Assembly: GCA_029582155.1 (NCBI GenBank)
Contig: CM055901.1
Location: forward strand, 49,543,206 to 49,607,205
Source of the DNA: Panopea generosa
Taxonomy: Eukaryota; Mollusca; Bivalvia; Adapedonta; Hiatellidae
Direction: 5' to 3'
Length of the DNA stretch: 64,000 nt
A model generated the notes under the pieces. The model was not told the origin of the DNA and did no database searches. It saw only the letters and a list, made by a program, of their open reading frames with translations. Numbering within the stretch: position 1 is the first letter of the stretch; each line of letters starts with the position of its first letter. This document shows, piece by piece, positions 55,701 to 63,660 of this stretch. Both the position numbers and the translations under genes were made by a program.

Positions 55701-58700
55701 TACAGAAATTCAAATTATGCATATCTGTTTCAGCAAACTGGTTTCAGAGTAATTAACAATTCTAGCTAGACAGATCTGGTGGTCTGATTCAGAGAAACCC
55801 TGGTCACACGGTTCTACTTAGTTACGAAAACGCTTTAATTGGTTATTAACGCTATATTGATGCAATCGCATAGATGATTATGATCACGCACATAATTTTT
55901 TGCAAACCAATATTGTAGTTTGAAGACAACATCTGTGAAAACAAACGTACGCTGCAACAATAGCACTGATATATACCCAGTTTTACGTTGTTTGTATATA
56001 AAGATGAAATGTGGAAATCGTCAAACTTTTCAAAAAAGTTGTTTAAATTGTACAGATGATAGTCTTTTTTGTTTCGTTTTCCATAATGTATTGAGACACG
56101 CATGTGCGATATTTTAATACCAGTTTAAACATCAGCCAGTCCAAGTTTTATGGAGAAATTCCCGGTGCCATTTATGTTTCTTTAATGGACGATTAAAAGG
56201 TTATGGAAAAAGGAATTAACTTTTAGAAAATTATACTCATTTTGAAAAATGATTACATAATTTCAACAATGTAATTAATTTTTGTTAAGTTACCATTAAA
56301 ATGTTTTTATATTATCTTTAAGGTAACATTGCTGTAAAATGAGTCTAGCTATGAGCCAGAAGAGAAATGCTTTTGGCAAAAAGAAAACAACAATGTTTTG
56401 TTTTCCAAAGAGTATAATGCTTGGTAATGCTAAACATGTAGCTCAGCTGATATATAAAATTTTGAAATAATTTTAGTACTTTTCATTAACAGTTAGGGCC
56501 ATGGTGATTGAGCTGTAGCCATGACATTAAAAAGTTCATGACCCTGTGGCCATGATCATAAAAACAACTAGTTTCTAGTTGTTGTAACTTGTTGCAAGAA
56601 GTGAAACATTTCGTTTGAAGTTAAATTGTTTTGAAGTTGTTAACTTAAGTTGCAGTTTTGATGGAGAAATTTGTGTGAAACAGGAAGTAAAACTGTTTTA
56701 GTCAAATATGTATTTTTAATTCCATTTATTCAAGTTGATTAAGTTTAAAACTAGTCAACTGATGACCCCCAGATTTTTAGGCAGTGGGTCATCAATGACC
56801 CCCAAAACATTGGAGCTGGAGAAAACACTGCACAAGTATAAATTATCATGCATGGAAAAACTGATATTTACTATGGGATTAACCCACTCAGTTCACAGTC
56901 TGCAACTGGGGAGCACGGTGTAGTATTGCACACCTGATGCCATTAATTTGAATAAACAAAAAAGCCTTGTAGAGCAATTAGATTTCTAATTGATTAATAT
57001 ACATGAATGTGTATGTTTTTGGTAATGTGTTAATTTTGAATGTATGTTTGCAGTATAAAAAAAATATACTCCCTTCATTCCAGATTAAATGCAGATGAAC
57101 ACATACAGATGGTGACAGCGCTAGCCTTACAGTTAATACAGTGTGTTGTGAAGCTACCTCAGCCACCAGATCCTGACAAACCTGTTGAAGAAGAACCTCC
57201 AGAAGACACTGCTAAATCAAAAAAGGACAGGCATGGCAGAACCAAGAAAAAATCTGGACCAGTAAGTAGTGATTGGGAACATTTTTAGCTAAAAGGGTCA
57301 CTCTGTGGCTGAGTGGTCTAAGGCACCTTCTCAAGATCACTTACCTCTCACCGCTAAGGTCGCAGGTTCGAGTCCCGCTTGCCCAAAAAAATGATTGTGA
57401 GAAAGTTGAGTTATGGAAGGACGGTGGTTTTATTCTGATTCATTCTGAGGTCTTCCTCTACCTATAAAACTGGATATGCCATATATAACCTGAAATGTAT
57501 TGAAAATGCGTTAAATCCCATTCAAAATTTATTTTAGATCAGCAACACAGTGACACAGAAATGCGTTAAATAGGGAGCTATTGTTCTTTACCTTTAAATT
57601 TATAGCAAGCTGATGACTCTTATACAATAGTGAAATTTGACATGCATTCACCAACATTGAGGGAGAAAAGTGGCACAACTGTTTTGAATAAGACATTAGA
57701 ATTAATGACTTGAATTAATAACTGTGAAATAAATATGTATTATATTCCATATGTTTTACTGCAGGATCAAACAACATGTACATAACACAAACATTAATGG
57801 TTGTTTAAGCACCACATATCTCCGCTAGACAATGTGATGAGTAAAAATGATAAATGTTATACAGTGTATTATTGTGCTTTGATACTGGGAATTCTTATCC
57901 TGTCCCTCCAGTACATTTCCCCAAACCACAATATTACAATGTAACTTTTCACTTACCTATTTTTAGGTTGATGCCGATGTTGTGATTGTAACATCTTACG
58001 AGACAGCAATGAGAACTGGTTACAATTTCCTGTCTGTGTTCCTCAAGAAGTAAGTTTATCTGACAAGTCTGTTTCTGGATTTATGATGCAATGTTCAAAA
58101 TATTTTATTCTCATATGTTACTGTTGACTTCATCCATTATACTTTAACAAATGATTAGTAGTGTAGTCGTAGAACAAGGACTAGTTAAAACCACAACTTA
58201 AAAAAGTTAGTTCTACACAATATTAGTATAGTTCATGAACATTTGTATTTAAAAAAAGTTATTGTACATGACTACCATATCTATATCCTGTCATCAGCCA
58301 AAGTATAAACGTTGTTATAATTGTAAATCATCCCATTGAAAGCAACCAGTCTTATATAATATTCTATTGTCATCATCACATGTATTAACCTTTGAACGCA
58401 CAAAGTGACCTATAATTGTTAATCATCCTTTCATAATCTTATAATTGTTAATCATCCTTTCAAAGTCTTATAATTGTTAATCATTCTTTCAAAGTTTTAT
58501 AATTGTTATTATCCTTTCAAAGTCTCATAATTGTAATTAACCCTTTCAAAGTCATATAATTGTTATCATCCTTTCAAAGTCTTATAATTGTTATCATCCT
58601 TTCAAAGTCTTAATAATTGTCAATAATCCTTTCAAAGTCATATAATTGTTATCATCCTTTTATGTTTTATAATTGTTTATCATTCTTTCAAAGTCATATA

Positions 58701-61700
58701 GTTGTTATCATCCTTTCAAAGTTTTATAATTGTTATCATTTTTTCAAAGTCTTATAATTGTCAATAATCCTTTCAAAGTCATATAAATGTTATCATTCTT
58801 TAATGTTTTATAATTGTTAATCATTCTTTCAAAGTCTTATAATTGTTAATCATTCTTTCAAAGTCTTATAATTGTTATCATCCTCTCAATGTCTTATAAT
58901 TGTTAATAATCCTTTCAAAGTCATATACTTGTTATCATCCTTTCAAAGTCTTATAATTATTAATCATTCTTTCAAAGTCTTATAATTGTTATCATCCTCT
59001 CAAAGTCTTATAATTGTTAATAATCCTTTCAAAGTCATAAAATTGTTATCATCCTTTCAAAGTTTTATAATTGTTAATCATTCTTTCAAAGTCTTATAAT
59101 TATTATTATCCTTTCAAAGTCTTATAATTGTTAATCATTCTTTCAAAGTCTTATAATTGTTATCATCCTCTCAAAGTCTTATAATTGTTATTATTGTTAA
59201 TAATCCTTTCAAAGTCATAAAATTGTTATCGTCCTTTCAAAGTTTTATAATTGGTAATCATTCTTTCAAAGTCTTATACTTGTTATTATCCTTTCAAAGA
59301 CTATAGTTGTTGATAATCTTTTCGAAGTCTTAAAATTGTTAATCATCCTTTCAAAGTCTTATAATTGTAATCTTCCTTTAACCCCCCCCCCCCCCCCAAA
59401 AAAAAAAAAAACAATAACAAAAAAACACAACATTTTCAACACATGTCTGGTTAGATGGCATATCCAGTTTCACTGTTGGAGAAAGACCTCAGGAGGAATC
59501 GCGAGTAGAACCACTGCCTCCACTGCCCTTCCACAAATAACTGGCAAACTTTGTCACAAAATATTTGGATTGAGCTGGGCTCAAATCTATGATCTCAGCG
59601 GTGAGAGGCAAGTGGTCAATAGACGACAGCACCTTAGACCACTTGGCCACGGAGGACCTTATTTACTTTTCACTCCTAAAACTGTAATGTTTTTTTTACA
59701 AAATCTTCACCACAATTTTTGTTGCTATTAAAATGCAAATTCCAAACTGAGTTTGTCTTATTTCAGGTGTACAATGAAAGGGGAAGATGATTATCGGCCT
59801 CTGTTTGAGAACTTTGTACAGGACCTTTTGTCTACTGTCAATAAACCGGAGTGGCCAGCGTCAGAATTATTGCTCAGTTTGTTGGGGAAAATATTGGTAA
59901 TTAAATTCTACCTTTAACCTCTATTAGGAAAATGTAAAACTGCTGAAGAAAAAGTGTTAACAGGGGTAGGGAAAAACTTTTTAAAGCGCTTGTCTGTCGG
60001 GCAAGTGGACTGGTAAAACGTACTTGTCCAAGATGAAAAATTCACTTGTCTGAAAACTTTTTACTAAGATATTGTCTATTATGAAGCACGTTGTGCTTAT
60101 AGTATCACCGCTGTCCGTATGTATGAAAAAGGTTTCCGGCTTTTATCATTAGTTATAATGAACAGATTGAAACCAAATTTGGTGTGTGACTTCACATTCA
60201 GGTTATACAGGTCAAGTTCGTATTTCGTTCCGGTCCGATAATTTTTGATGTAGTTATGCCCTATTTTGGACTTAGATTATTGACAAATGTCAAGAAGTTG
60301 GTTTCCGCTCAGTATCTCTTGAAGAATTGGATGGATTTGATTCATATTTGATAGAAAGATGTATGGTGATTGACTCCAGCTCATGTTTTATTTCCGTCAA
60401 AATCCCTGCAAATTAATTGGGTGTTCTGGGTTCTGCGTGGCTTATAAGTTTCTGACCTCTAAAGTCTTTGCTTATGGACCAATTTTGAAGAAAATTTATA
60501 TTTGGCTTTATATCAACAAGACCCAGGTCAAGTTTGACAATGGATGAAATTGCTGCATATTAATAAGGTGATCTGGACTCTGATTGGCTGACGGTTTCCG
60601 ACTTTAAAATCTTTATTGATGGATCGATTTTGATGAAACTTGATATTTAGCTTTATTGATATCTACAATGTAGTTACAAAGTGGGGACATCTGTGTCCCA
60701 TGGATGTATTTCTAGTTATTACTTCATTTACAGTATGTGCACAACTAGGTTTAAAAGTTATGATCATGCAGTAAACATTAATTGTTACGAATACTAAGTG
60801 CTTGGGGTAAACATAAAAAATTAATGTGTTCAAGTCTCTGTAACATGTAAAACACAAAAAGATTTTTAAACCGACATTAAAAAGCTGATACCTTATAAAA
60901 ATATGCCAAACACTTTGTAAGGAAAAGTGTCCTTGGAGACTCAACATGAAATTGTACGATAAAGTTATTGTTGATGAACATTCAATTTCAAATTTACAAA
61001 CATTATTTACAGCAATGAAATATAGAAAGAATAAATAACAATTTTTGGTACGACTTTGGATCATTTTTTTTTTTACAGTTTGTTTACTTTTGATCTCGGC
61101 CACAAAATATTCATTTGCCTGAAATTGCAACTCGCATTTACTAAAACAGGTTCAGATTTGTGCATCCAGGGCGCATGACGCAGGGGTAAATGTTATGCTG
61201 ACTGAGAAATAATGATAAATAAAATGATATTTCCTTCAAAATTTACTCGTCCAATGGACTTGTTACTGGACGAGCGGACGAGTACTTTTGCCAGCCCCTG
61301 GTTAACATGTAAGTAGTGAGGATAGTCAGTGATTTAGTGATATGTCGCAACTCGAGTCTTAGTATAAATACTCTTCTTGAAAGGGGTGCTTCATTGTTAC
61401 TATACTAATTATATTTACTGAAATATTCCTGTTATTTAATTCATTTGATGGAAAATGATTTGTTCAGAACGTGGTGGGCCTGAAATTTATTTACACTGCT
61501 TTTGATGTTTTTAGGTGCAACAATTCAGCAATAAATCTATAGATATGACATTGCGTACAGCGGCCCTTGAGTATCTCGGTATAGTGGCAGCACGATTACG
61601 TAAGGATGCAGTTTCCAGTCAGCTAAATCAAGAAGTGATAGGAGATATCGTTAATAAAGTAAATGAAGAAGATGAAGAAGAAGACGAGGAAGAATCCAGG

Positions 61701-62603
61701 CGTTCCACAAGAGGACATAAATCTCCAGATGTAAGTTAACAAATACGTAGATGATTTGAAAAAAATATTGATTCTTCTGTTTGAAATATTAAATATTGTT
61801 AGGGCCCCTAACAATGAAATGAAATTGTAAGAAACGTTTGAATTTCACTGTCAGTTTACAATGTTCTGTCATGTAACTTTGTTATCACTTCAGATAACCA
61901 TGAGGAACTTTCAAAACTTCAGTACCATCTTTTATAGAAAGTACCTTTCTGTACTGCAGGATTTAAGATTTTGGAGTAAATATTATCTTTCATATTCAAT
62001 ACATTTTCTAATTTCATGGTATTGGCAGAAACCCCCACCAGAGAAGATAGATGAAACCCAAAGTTTGCAAAAAGCCATGTTGGACTACCTCGCATATAAC
62101 GGATCCAGTGAACCAGCATATTTGGTAAGGTCACGGTTTTCTTCTGTGTGTGTATTGTACTGAACACTCCAAAGATGATCCTTTATAATTTAATAGAGTA
62201 ATTTGTATTATAATCGAAAAAGTTGTGCTTCAAAAGTCCATTGATTTAAACCTTAGTTTGAAATGCTAAAATATATTATCAAAATTATTGTTTATTATTT
62301 AAACATGTAAAACCAGAGTGCCATGAATTTTGTTTCTTAATTTCTTCTGTACTTCTTTAGAATTGTTGCTATAAAAATCTATTAACCTCGACTATTTCAG
62401 TTTGCGCGCCAATTTTACATGGCCCAGTGGTTTCGAGATACGAGCAAAGAAGCAGAGAAAAAAATGAAGCAGCAACAATCTGATGAGGACTTTAATGCAG
62501 AAGAAGATGAAAAAACTACAGAGCAAGTTGGTGATAGTGAAGCCAGAACCAAATTTCTTTTGTCACAAGTTGAAAGCAACTACAAACCATTTACATCTTA
62601 CAA
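32557..62603 (+). CDS. NIPBL: NIPBL (Nipped-B/Scc2) cohesin loader, gene-level entry, 3' end off window
   Basis: NIPBL with MAU2 loads cohesin on chromatin and stimulates its ATPase and loop extrusion. Twenty-five coding exons with consistent phases give about 997 residues. Their order is: Mau2-binding N-terminus (MNGEIPSVPITTLAGITSLT start), a short low-complexity region rich in Ser, Glu and basic residues (about 117-400), then the conserved helical region and HEAT repeats (about 400 onward; e.g. LWRDIAMERV, GVAPFFVENISELQL, DYRPLFENFVQDLLSTVNKP, AARLRKDAVSS). The last visible exon ends in phase 2 at a donor, so the rest is to the right. The N-terminal disordered part is roughly 800 residues shorter than I recall for vertebrates. 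Assignment is very secure for the N-terminus and HEAT region. Confidence 0.97.
32807..33835. mobile_element. Long TA-flanked element (CAGTCAAACCTG family), 1029 bp
   Basis: Ends CAGTCAAACTTGCAGAAGCG and TTAAGACAGGTTTGACTG with TA on both sides. Repeated AAGCGACCAC / AAGAGACCAC motifs and a 19-base C tract at 32874-32892. No transposase frame seen. In the intron after NIPBL coding exon 1. Confidence 0.85.
34152..34320 (+). CDS. NIPBL: NIPBL coding exon 2
   Basis: Codes LPELPLPTPLSTAVTNKSLL and more, ending SSALRQSSTEH plus AT. This is the Mau2-binding N-terminal extension (human has NQLPLPSPLPATTTKSLL). Enters in phase 1, leaves in phase 2 at GTACGT. Confidence 0.96.
34529..34644 (+). CDS. 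NIPBL: NIPBL coding exon 3
   Basis: Begins ELKDNLAGEAV and ends RMILANDPDVFADRKKSQS plus G (human IELKDNLG...LARSPNVFREKS). Leaves in phase 1 at GTTTGT. Confidence 0.95.
34829..36097. mobile_element. Element with CAGGGCTCTTG ends, host of a nested hAT element
   Basis: CAGGGCTCTTG at the left and CAAGAGCCCTG at the right. After removing the nested insertion (34953-35922) the remainder is about 290 bp. A similar fragment (GGGGAAAAAAAGATAC, TTTTGCCATTGGGAA) is at about 41950-42060. Confidence 0.7.
34953..35922. mobile_element. Nested non-autonomous hAT-type element, 970 bp
   Basis: Terminal inverted repeats CAGGCCTTCTAAAATT and AATTTTAGAAGGCCTG. The 8-bp target duplication ATAACAAT is exact at 34945-34952 and 35923-35930. 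TCGGTCCAGATATTTTC is repeated near the left end. No intact transposase. Confidence 0.9.
36710..36776 (+). CDS. NIPBL: NIPBL coding exon 4
   Basis: Codes KRSGTSPHNNGNQSYHQSYS then P plus AG: low-complexity Ser/Asn/Gln sequence like the disordered N-terminus of NIPBL. Acceptor ATTAG, donor GTAAGT; phases 1 in, 2 out. Supported by splice sites and phase more than by similarity. Confidence 0.8.
37522..37613 (+). CDS. NIPBL: NIPBL coding exon 5
   Basis: Codes ANHPSVNTPCVQKSPSLPQT then SSSITLQQQP plus G, a disordered Pro/Ser/Gln stretch. Acceptor TTTCAG, donor GTAGGT; phases 2 in, 1 out. Confidence 0.8.
37885..38720. repeat. Tandem repeat, about 165-bp unit, about 5 copies
   Basis: Units share AACCACTCATTGGATATGAA, GTGTGTTCACCATCATCAA and AACACACAGAGACAAGAACC. 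Long open frames on the minus strand here are products of the repeat. In the intron between NIPBL exons 5 and 6. Confidence 0.9.
38846..38914 (+). CDS. NIPBL: NIPBL coding exon 6
   Basis: Codes SSNINGEHYDKRSRSHRSCG then PV plus one base; basic and Ser-rich. Acceptor TTACAG, donor GTAAGT; phase 1 at both ends. Confidence 0.8.
39054..39929. mobile_element. hAT-type element with a broken transposase N-terminus
   Basis: Ends CAGAGATGCAAACTC and GGTTGGCATCTCTG; ATACTG repeats at both outer edges. Inside, from 39357 on the plus strand, frames read MEDATPPKKKKYEHK and later FCKVCNAEIMLSHGGMGDLK with two more conserved His positions, like the BED/CxxC...H zinc finger at the start of hAT transposases. 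The reading frame shifts between the two parts and ends by 39630, so it is a dead remnant. Confidence 0.75.
40708..40805 (+). mobile_element. Family A SINE, 3' part only
   Basis: GAAGGACGGTGGTTATACTG, AAACTGGATATGCCATATAT and AACCTGAAATGTGTTGG match the tail of the 57297 copy. Confidence 0.7.
40927..40994 (+). CDS. NIPBL: NIPBL coding exon 7
   Basis: Codes NSPAQATVAETVMRQSGPQS then SK; acceptor TTGCAG, donor GTTAGT. Phase 1 in, phase 0 out. Confidence 0.78.
41225..41472. mobile_element. MITE with GGGGTCTGTTTCACA ends, 248 bp
   Basis: Left GGGGTCTGTTTCACATGTTT, right AAAGTTTGTGAAACAGGCCCC in inverse; imperfect inverted repeats of about 40 bp. Between NIPBL exons 7 and 8. Confidence 0.75.
41579..41692 (+). 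CDS. NIPBL: NIPBL coding exon 8 (acidic)
   Basis: 38 codons beginning SAKSAVPDLIEMDEDEEEEE and ending RRSKSHNRDPEKM: an acidic run followed by a basic patch. Phase 0 at both ends, so it could be skipped without a frameshift. Donor GTATGT. Confidence 0.83.
43230..43331 (+). CDS. NIPBL: NIPBL coding exon 9 (KPVVML motif)
   Basis: 34 codons starting KSEQKPKEDSWAAKMKA and ending GKPVVMLEMLDPK; the last part resembles human NIPBL KPVVVLQKLSLDD. Phase 0 at both ends; donor GTATAA. Confidence 0.85.
43405..43424. repeat. (AT)n microsatellite
   Basis: Short run of AT dinucleotides just after NIPBL exon 9; another is at 46756-46785. Confidence 0.8.
44221..44573. mobile_element. Dispersed repeat, inverted partner of 55601-55943
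   Basis: TTTCACAGATGCTGTCTTTA at the left and AAACGCAAGAAACCTGCTCT at the right appear in reverse complement, in order, at 55943 down to 55601. Both lie in NIPBL introns; class not identified. Confidence 0.7.
45029..45121 (+). CDS. NIPBL: NIPBL coding exon 10 (possible cassette exon)
   Basis: 31 codons, SVHSDFSQKKDVSWNSKCKP then LRVSLEPLDER, open, with acceptor TTACAG and donor GTAAAA, phase 0 at both ends. Similarity to known NIPBL is weak; it is called on splice signals, phase and position. Confidence 0.6.
45786..45925 (+). mobile_element. tRNA-derived SINE
   Basis: GCTTGGTGTAGTGGCACAG (A-box), GGTTGTGGGTTTAATCTCCC (B-box), then GTGTCCCTGAGCAAGACACT, a motif I recognise from central domains of animal SINEs. 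Confidence 0.7.
46756..46785. repeat. (AT)n microsatellite
   Basis: About 14 AT dinucleotides in the NIPBL intron. Confidence 0.9.
46847..46864 (+). CDS. NIPBL: Possible 18-nt NIPBL microexon
   Basis: EHVNGE between TACACAG and GTAGAT, phase 0 at both ends. It fits between exons 10 and 11 in frame, but 18 nt flanked by minimal signals can occur by chance. Confidence 0.25.
47201..47457. mobile_element. MITE with about 48-bp inverted repeats, 257 bp
   Basis: Starts GGGGTGGTATTCACCAACCA then CCATTCTTAAGAATATTCTT; the right end reads AAGAATATTCTCAAGAATGG then CTGGTGGATACAACCCC. Confidence 0.85.
49246..49276 (+). CDS. NIPBL: NIPBL coding exon 11
   Basis: 31 nt coding TLMSIASGGT plus G, behind a strong pyrimidine tract (T8 then CAG), donor GTATGT. 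Phase 0 in, 1 out, which connects the phase-0 exons 8-10 to the phase-1 exons 12-14. Confidence 0.72.
49511..49531 (+). CDS. NIPBL: NIPBL coding exon 12 (21-nt microexon)
   Basis: Codes VRTESKR plus G between TTTTCAG and GTATGT; phase 1 at both ends, so optional inclusion keeps the frame. Confidence 0.65.
49711..50236. mobile_element. TTAA-flanked MITE (AGGGA family), copy 2, adjoining NIPBL exon 13
   Basis: Ends AGGGATGTTATACCCGG and CGTGATATATTCCCT; TTAA at 49707-49710 and 50237-50240. Similar along its length to 20864-21398. Its right end supplies the bases up to the acceptor AG (50240-50241) of exon 13. Confidence 0.87.
50242..50391 (+). CDS. NIPBL: NIPBL coding exon 13
   Basis: Begins SKRRREAYALGGDYSSLSDR, then IKRRRRQREDEEDEMEEAYS and DDSRDSAEE. 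It is basic then acidic, like the stretch before the NIPBL HEAT region. Acceptor CCCTTTAAG, donor GTATGA; phase 1 at both ends. A TTAA-flanked MITE ends 5 bp before the exon and supplies the acceptor region. Confidence 0.88.
51055..51313. mobile_element. MITE with perfect 17-bp inverted repeats, 259 bp
   Basis: CAGTGCTCCAGATAAGC (51055-51071) and GCTTATCTGGAGCACTG (51297-51313). CAGTG ends fit hAT-type elements, but no 8-bp duplication is evident. Confidence 0.85.
51861..52022 (+). CDS. NIPBL: NIPBL coding exon 14
   Basis: Begins MRKKKKEKRQKRMNQLDMSV and continues EELLDSPTFKKFSHAVDYIF and INFGSLDP. Human has MKKKEKQKKRKAYEPKLTPEEMMDSSTFKRF. Strong pyrimidine tract; phase 1 at both ends; donor GTATGT. 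Confidence 0.96.
52217..53157. mobile_element. TA-flanked element with CTGTGAAATCATT ends, 941 bp
   Basis: Left CTGTGAAATCATTTATTTTC, right AAATTAATGATTTCACAG, TA on both sides, further inverted matches around GTGGGTATTAAATTTTGTGG. No coding capacity seen. Between NIPBL exons 14 and 15. Confidence 0.85.
53301..53491 (+). CDS. NIPBL: NIPBL coding exon 15
   Basis: 64 codons including the split first one. Begins DEEVECPPESLISRSVLSEL and includes SETAKLKSMGVMNQVPASTL; human has LGSESAKIKAMGIMDKLSTDK. Leaves in phase 0 at GTATCT. Confidence 0.96.
53873..54113 (+). CDS. NIPBL: NIPBL coding exon 16
   Basis: 80 codons including EEEKKLWRDIAMERVGRSMD, AALTAIYIMTCTKMPKQVFL and EDVIERVVTFGKFQL. Human has EEERLWRDLIMERV and IEDVIERV. 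Leaves in phase 1 at GTAAGA. Confidence 0.98.
54351..54505 (+). CDS. NIPBL: NIPBL coding exon 17
   Basis: Contains QVKHKTTISLYNKLTDLVGN and ELVEIQELTDTIILQ, matching human LYNKVCDIVSSLSELLEIQLLTDTTILQ in pattern. Phase 1 in, 0 out; donor GTAAGA. Confidence 0.97.
54983..55063 (+). CDS. NIPBL: NIPBL coding exon 18
   Basis: Codes MSGLGVAPFFVENISELQLN then AMKLVTT (human GITPFFVENVSELQLCAIKLVTA). Phase 0 at both ends; donor GTATGT. Confidence 0.98.
55387..55487 (+). CDS. NIPBL: NIPBL coding exon 19
   Basis: Codes VFAHYDKHRQLVLEDIFSSL then ARLPSSKRNLRSY plus AG (human RYEKHRQLILEEIFTSLARLP). Phase 0 in, 2 out; donor GTATAA. Confidence 0.98.
55601..55943. mobile_element. Dispersed repeat, inverted partner of 44221-44573
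   Basis: Reverse-complement order of the blocks seen at 44221-44573 (AGAGCGTGTTTCTTGCGTTT ... GAAGACAACATCTGTGAAAA). Between NIPBL exons 19 and 20; the rest of 55488-57083 shows nothing else recognisable. Confidence 0.7.
57084..57261 (+). CDS. NIPBL: NIPBL coding exon 20
   Basis: Begins LNADEHIQMVTALALQLIQC and VVKLPQPPDPDKP, then a Lys/Glu-rich loop ending RTKKKSGP (human YIQMVTALVLQLIQCVVHLP). Phase 2 in, 0 out; donor GTAAGT. Confidence 0.97.
57297..57520 (+). mobile_element. tRNA-Leu/Ser-like SINE, family A, best copy
   Basis: A-box TGGCTGAGTGG (57306-57316), long variable-arm spacing, B-box GGTTCGAGTCC (57365-57375), then the body and tail GAAATGTATTGAAAATGCG. No acceptor-stem pairing, so not a tRNA gene. 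It begins about 35 bp after NIPBL exon 20. Confidence 0.88.
57967..58049 (+). CDS. NIPBL: NIPBL coding exon 21
   Basis: Codes VDADVVIVTSYETAMRTGYN then FLSVFLK plus AA (human DQDVVITNSYETAMRTAQNFLSIFLKKC). Phase 0 in, 2 out; donor GTAAGT. Confidence 0.98.
58395..59375. repeat. Minisatellite, about 30-bp unit, more than 30 copies, with C and A tracts at its end
   Basis: Unit ATAATTGTTAATCATCCTTT then CAAAGTCTT, with a shorter variant ATAATTGTTATCATCC; variants alternate, suggesting higher-order units. Ends in a C run (about 59383-59397) and A run. Between NIPBL exons 21 and 22. Confidence 0.95.
59450..59658 (-). mobile_element. tRNA-derived SINE, family A
   Basis: CATATCCAGTTTCACTGTTG tail, GGCTCAAATCTATGATCTC inverse B-box, CCACTTGGCCACGGAGG inverse A-box. 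About 110 bp before NIPBL exon 22. Confidence 0.8.
59767..59896 (+). CDS. NIPBL: NIPBL coding exon 22
   Basis: Codes CTMKGEDDYRPLFENFVQDL then LSTVNKPEWPASELLLSLLG and KIL, nearly identical to the human segment. Phase 2 in, 0 out; donor GTAATT. Confidence 0.98.
59961..61300. mobile_element. Non-autonomous DNA transposon, about 1.34 kb
   Basis: Left CAGGGGTAGGGAAAAACT and right AGTACTTTTGCCAGCCCCTG are imperfect inverted repeats; GTTAA flanks both sides. Inside are CAAGTGGACTGG and GGACGAGCGGACGAG motifs and a spurious 155-codon minus-strand frame. Between NIPBL exons 22 and 23. Confidence 0.65.
61515..61730 (+). CDS. NIPBL: NIPBL coding exon 23
   Basis: 72 codons. Begins VQQFSNKSIDMTLRTAALEY, then GIVAARLRKDAVSSQLNQE, ending in an acidic loop (EEDEEEDEEE) and RRSTRGHKSPD. 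Human has HQFSNKSTEMALRVASLDYLGTVAARLRKDAV. Phase 0 at both ends. Confidence 0.98.
62029..62124 (+). CDS. NIPBL: NIPBL coding exon 24
   Basis: Codes KPPPEKIDETQSLQKAMLDY then LAYNGSSEPAYL (human IQQLQKALLDYLDENTETDPSL). Phase 0 at both ends; donor GTAAGG. Confidence 0.96.
62401..62603 (+). CDS. NIPBL: NIPBL coding exon 25 (last in window)
   Basis: Begins FARQFYMAQWFRDTSKEAEK and ends SQVESNYKPFTSYK-like sequence with donor GTAAGT in phase 2 (human FSRKFYIAQWFRDTTLETEKAMK). The next exon is beyond position 64000; I found no further NIPBL exon in 62604-64000. Confidence 0.97.
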
Positions 62604-62924
62604 GTAAGTTAGAGACTAACTCTATTTTTTTTTTCCATTTAAATTGAGATTTTATGTGTTGATTTTTCCCTGTGTCGATGTATAACTGGTTTCCCAGCAG
62701 TAGTTTTTACTCCTAAGACCATACCAAATCTCGATCTGTCGCCTGGCAGTCAACCCCAGAGACTAGCTACTGCAATATTTTCTCGCCATGCAGATTAGAT
62801 CTCCAATATATATAGTGCAATGATAAAATTATTGGGAAAGGTAAATTAGATATTGATAATTATTGGGCAAATGACTTGGTCAAACACACTTGTTGGATTT
62901 GAGTAAATTTAATGTACAGTATAA

Positions 62925-63660
62925 AGGTCAAGGTCACACTTTTGAGTTTGTTTGACAACACTGAGTCTGAGATTTTGTGTCCTGCTTTTAACTTTGTCAC
63001 TCACAGATGGATTTTATAAACACTTGTTACAAATAATCAACATAACATGATGACATGTTGTGCATAACACCCAGACTCCCACTTTAAAGGTCAAGGTCAC
63101 ACTTTAACTTTGACAACACTGAGTCTGTGTGAGATTTAGTGTCGGTCCTTAACTTTGTCAAACATAGATGGATTTCAAAAAACACTTGGCTCAATTGATC
63201 AACATGATGAAGTGTTGAGTGGAAGACCGAGAACCTTTCCTCAAAGGTCAAGGACACACTTTCAATTTATTTGATATTTTGTGTCTGGTCTGTGACTTTG
63301 TTTTTAACTTGGCTCAATTGATCATGATGAAGTGTCGTAGGTAAGACCTACACCTGTTTTGAGTTTGTGTGAGATTTCGTGTCTGGTCCTTTTTCATATG
63401 TGGATGGATTTCAAAAATATTTGGCTGAATTAAACAACATGACATGACAACGCGTCATATGTAAGACCCAGAACCTAACCTCAAAGGTGAAGGTCTCACT
63501 TTCAGTTTGTTTTACATTTCATGTCCGGTCTGTAACTGTCTTACATGGAGGGATTTTAAAATAGTTTGACACAAGTGATCAACATGTCATGATGATGTGT
63601 CACCTGCAATTACCTGTAGAAATACGCAGACCCTTACATCAGATGTCAAGGTCACACTTC
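62925..63660. repeat. Tandem repeat, about 150-bp unit, about 5 copies
   Basis: AAAGGTCAAGGTCACACTTT, AACTTTGTCAAACATAGATGG and TTGATCAACATGA recur; in the NIPBL intron after exon 25. Confidence 0.88.

Noticed and set aside
57306..57375. Functional tRNA-Leu gene
   Set aside because: A and B boxes are good, but the acceptor ends do not pair and the sequence continues into a body shared by several dispersed copies; it is a SINE.
58395..59375. CRISPR-like array
   Set aside because: Direct head-to-tail minisatellite without unique spacers, in an intron of an animal gene.
60663..61130. 155-codon minus-strand gene
   Set aside because: It lies inside a transposon with inverted ends, with no recognisable domain or homologue.
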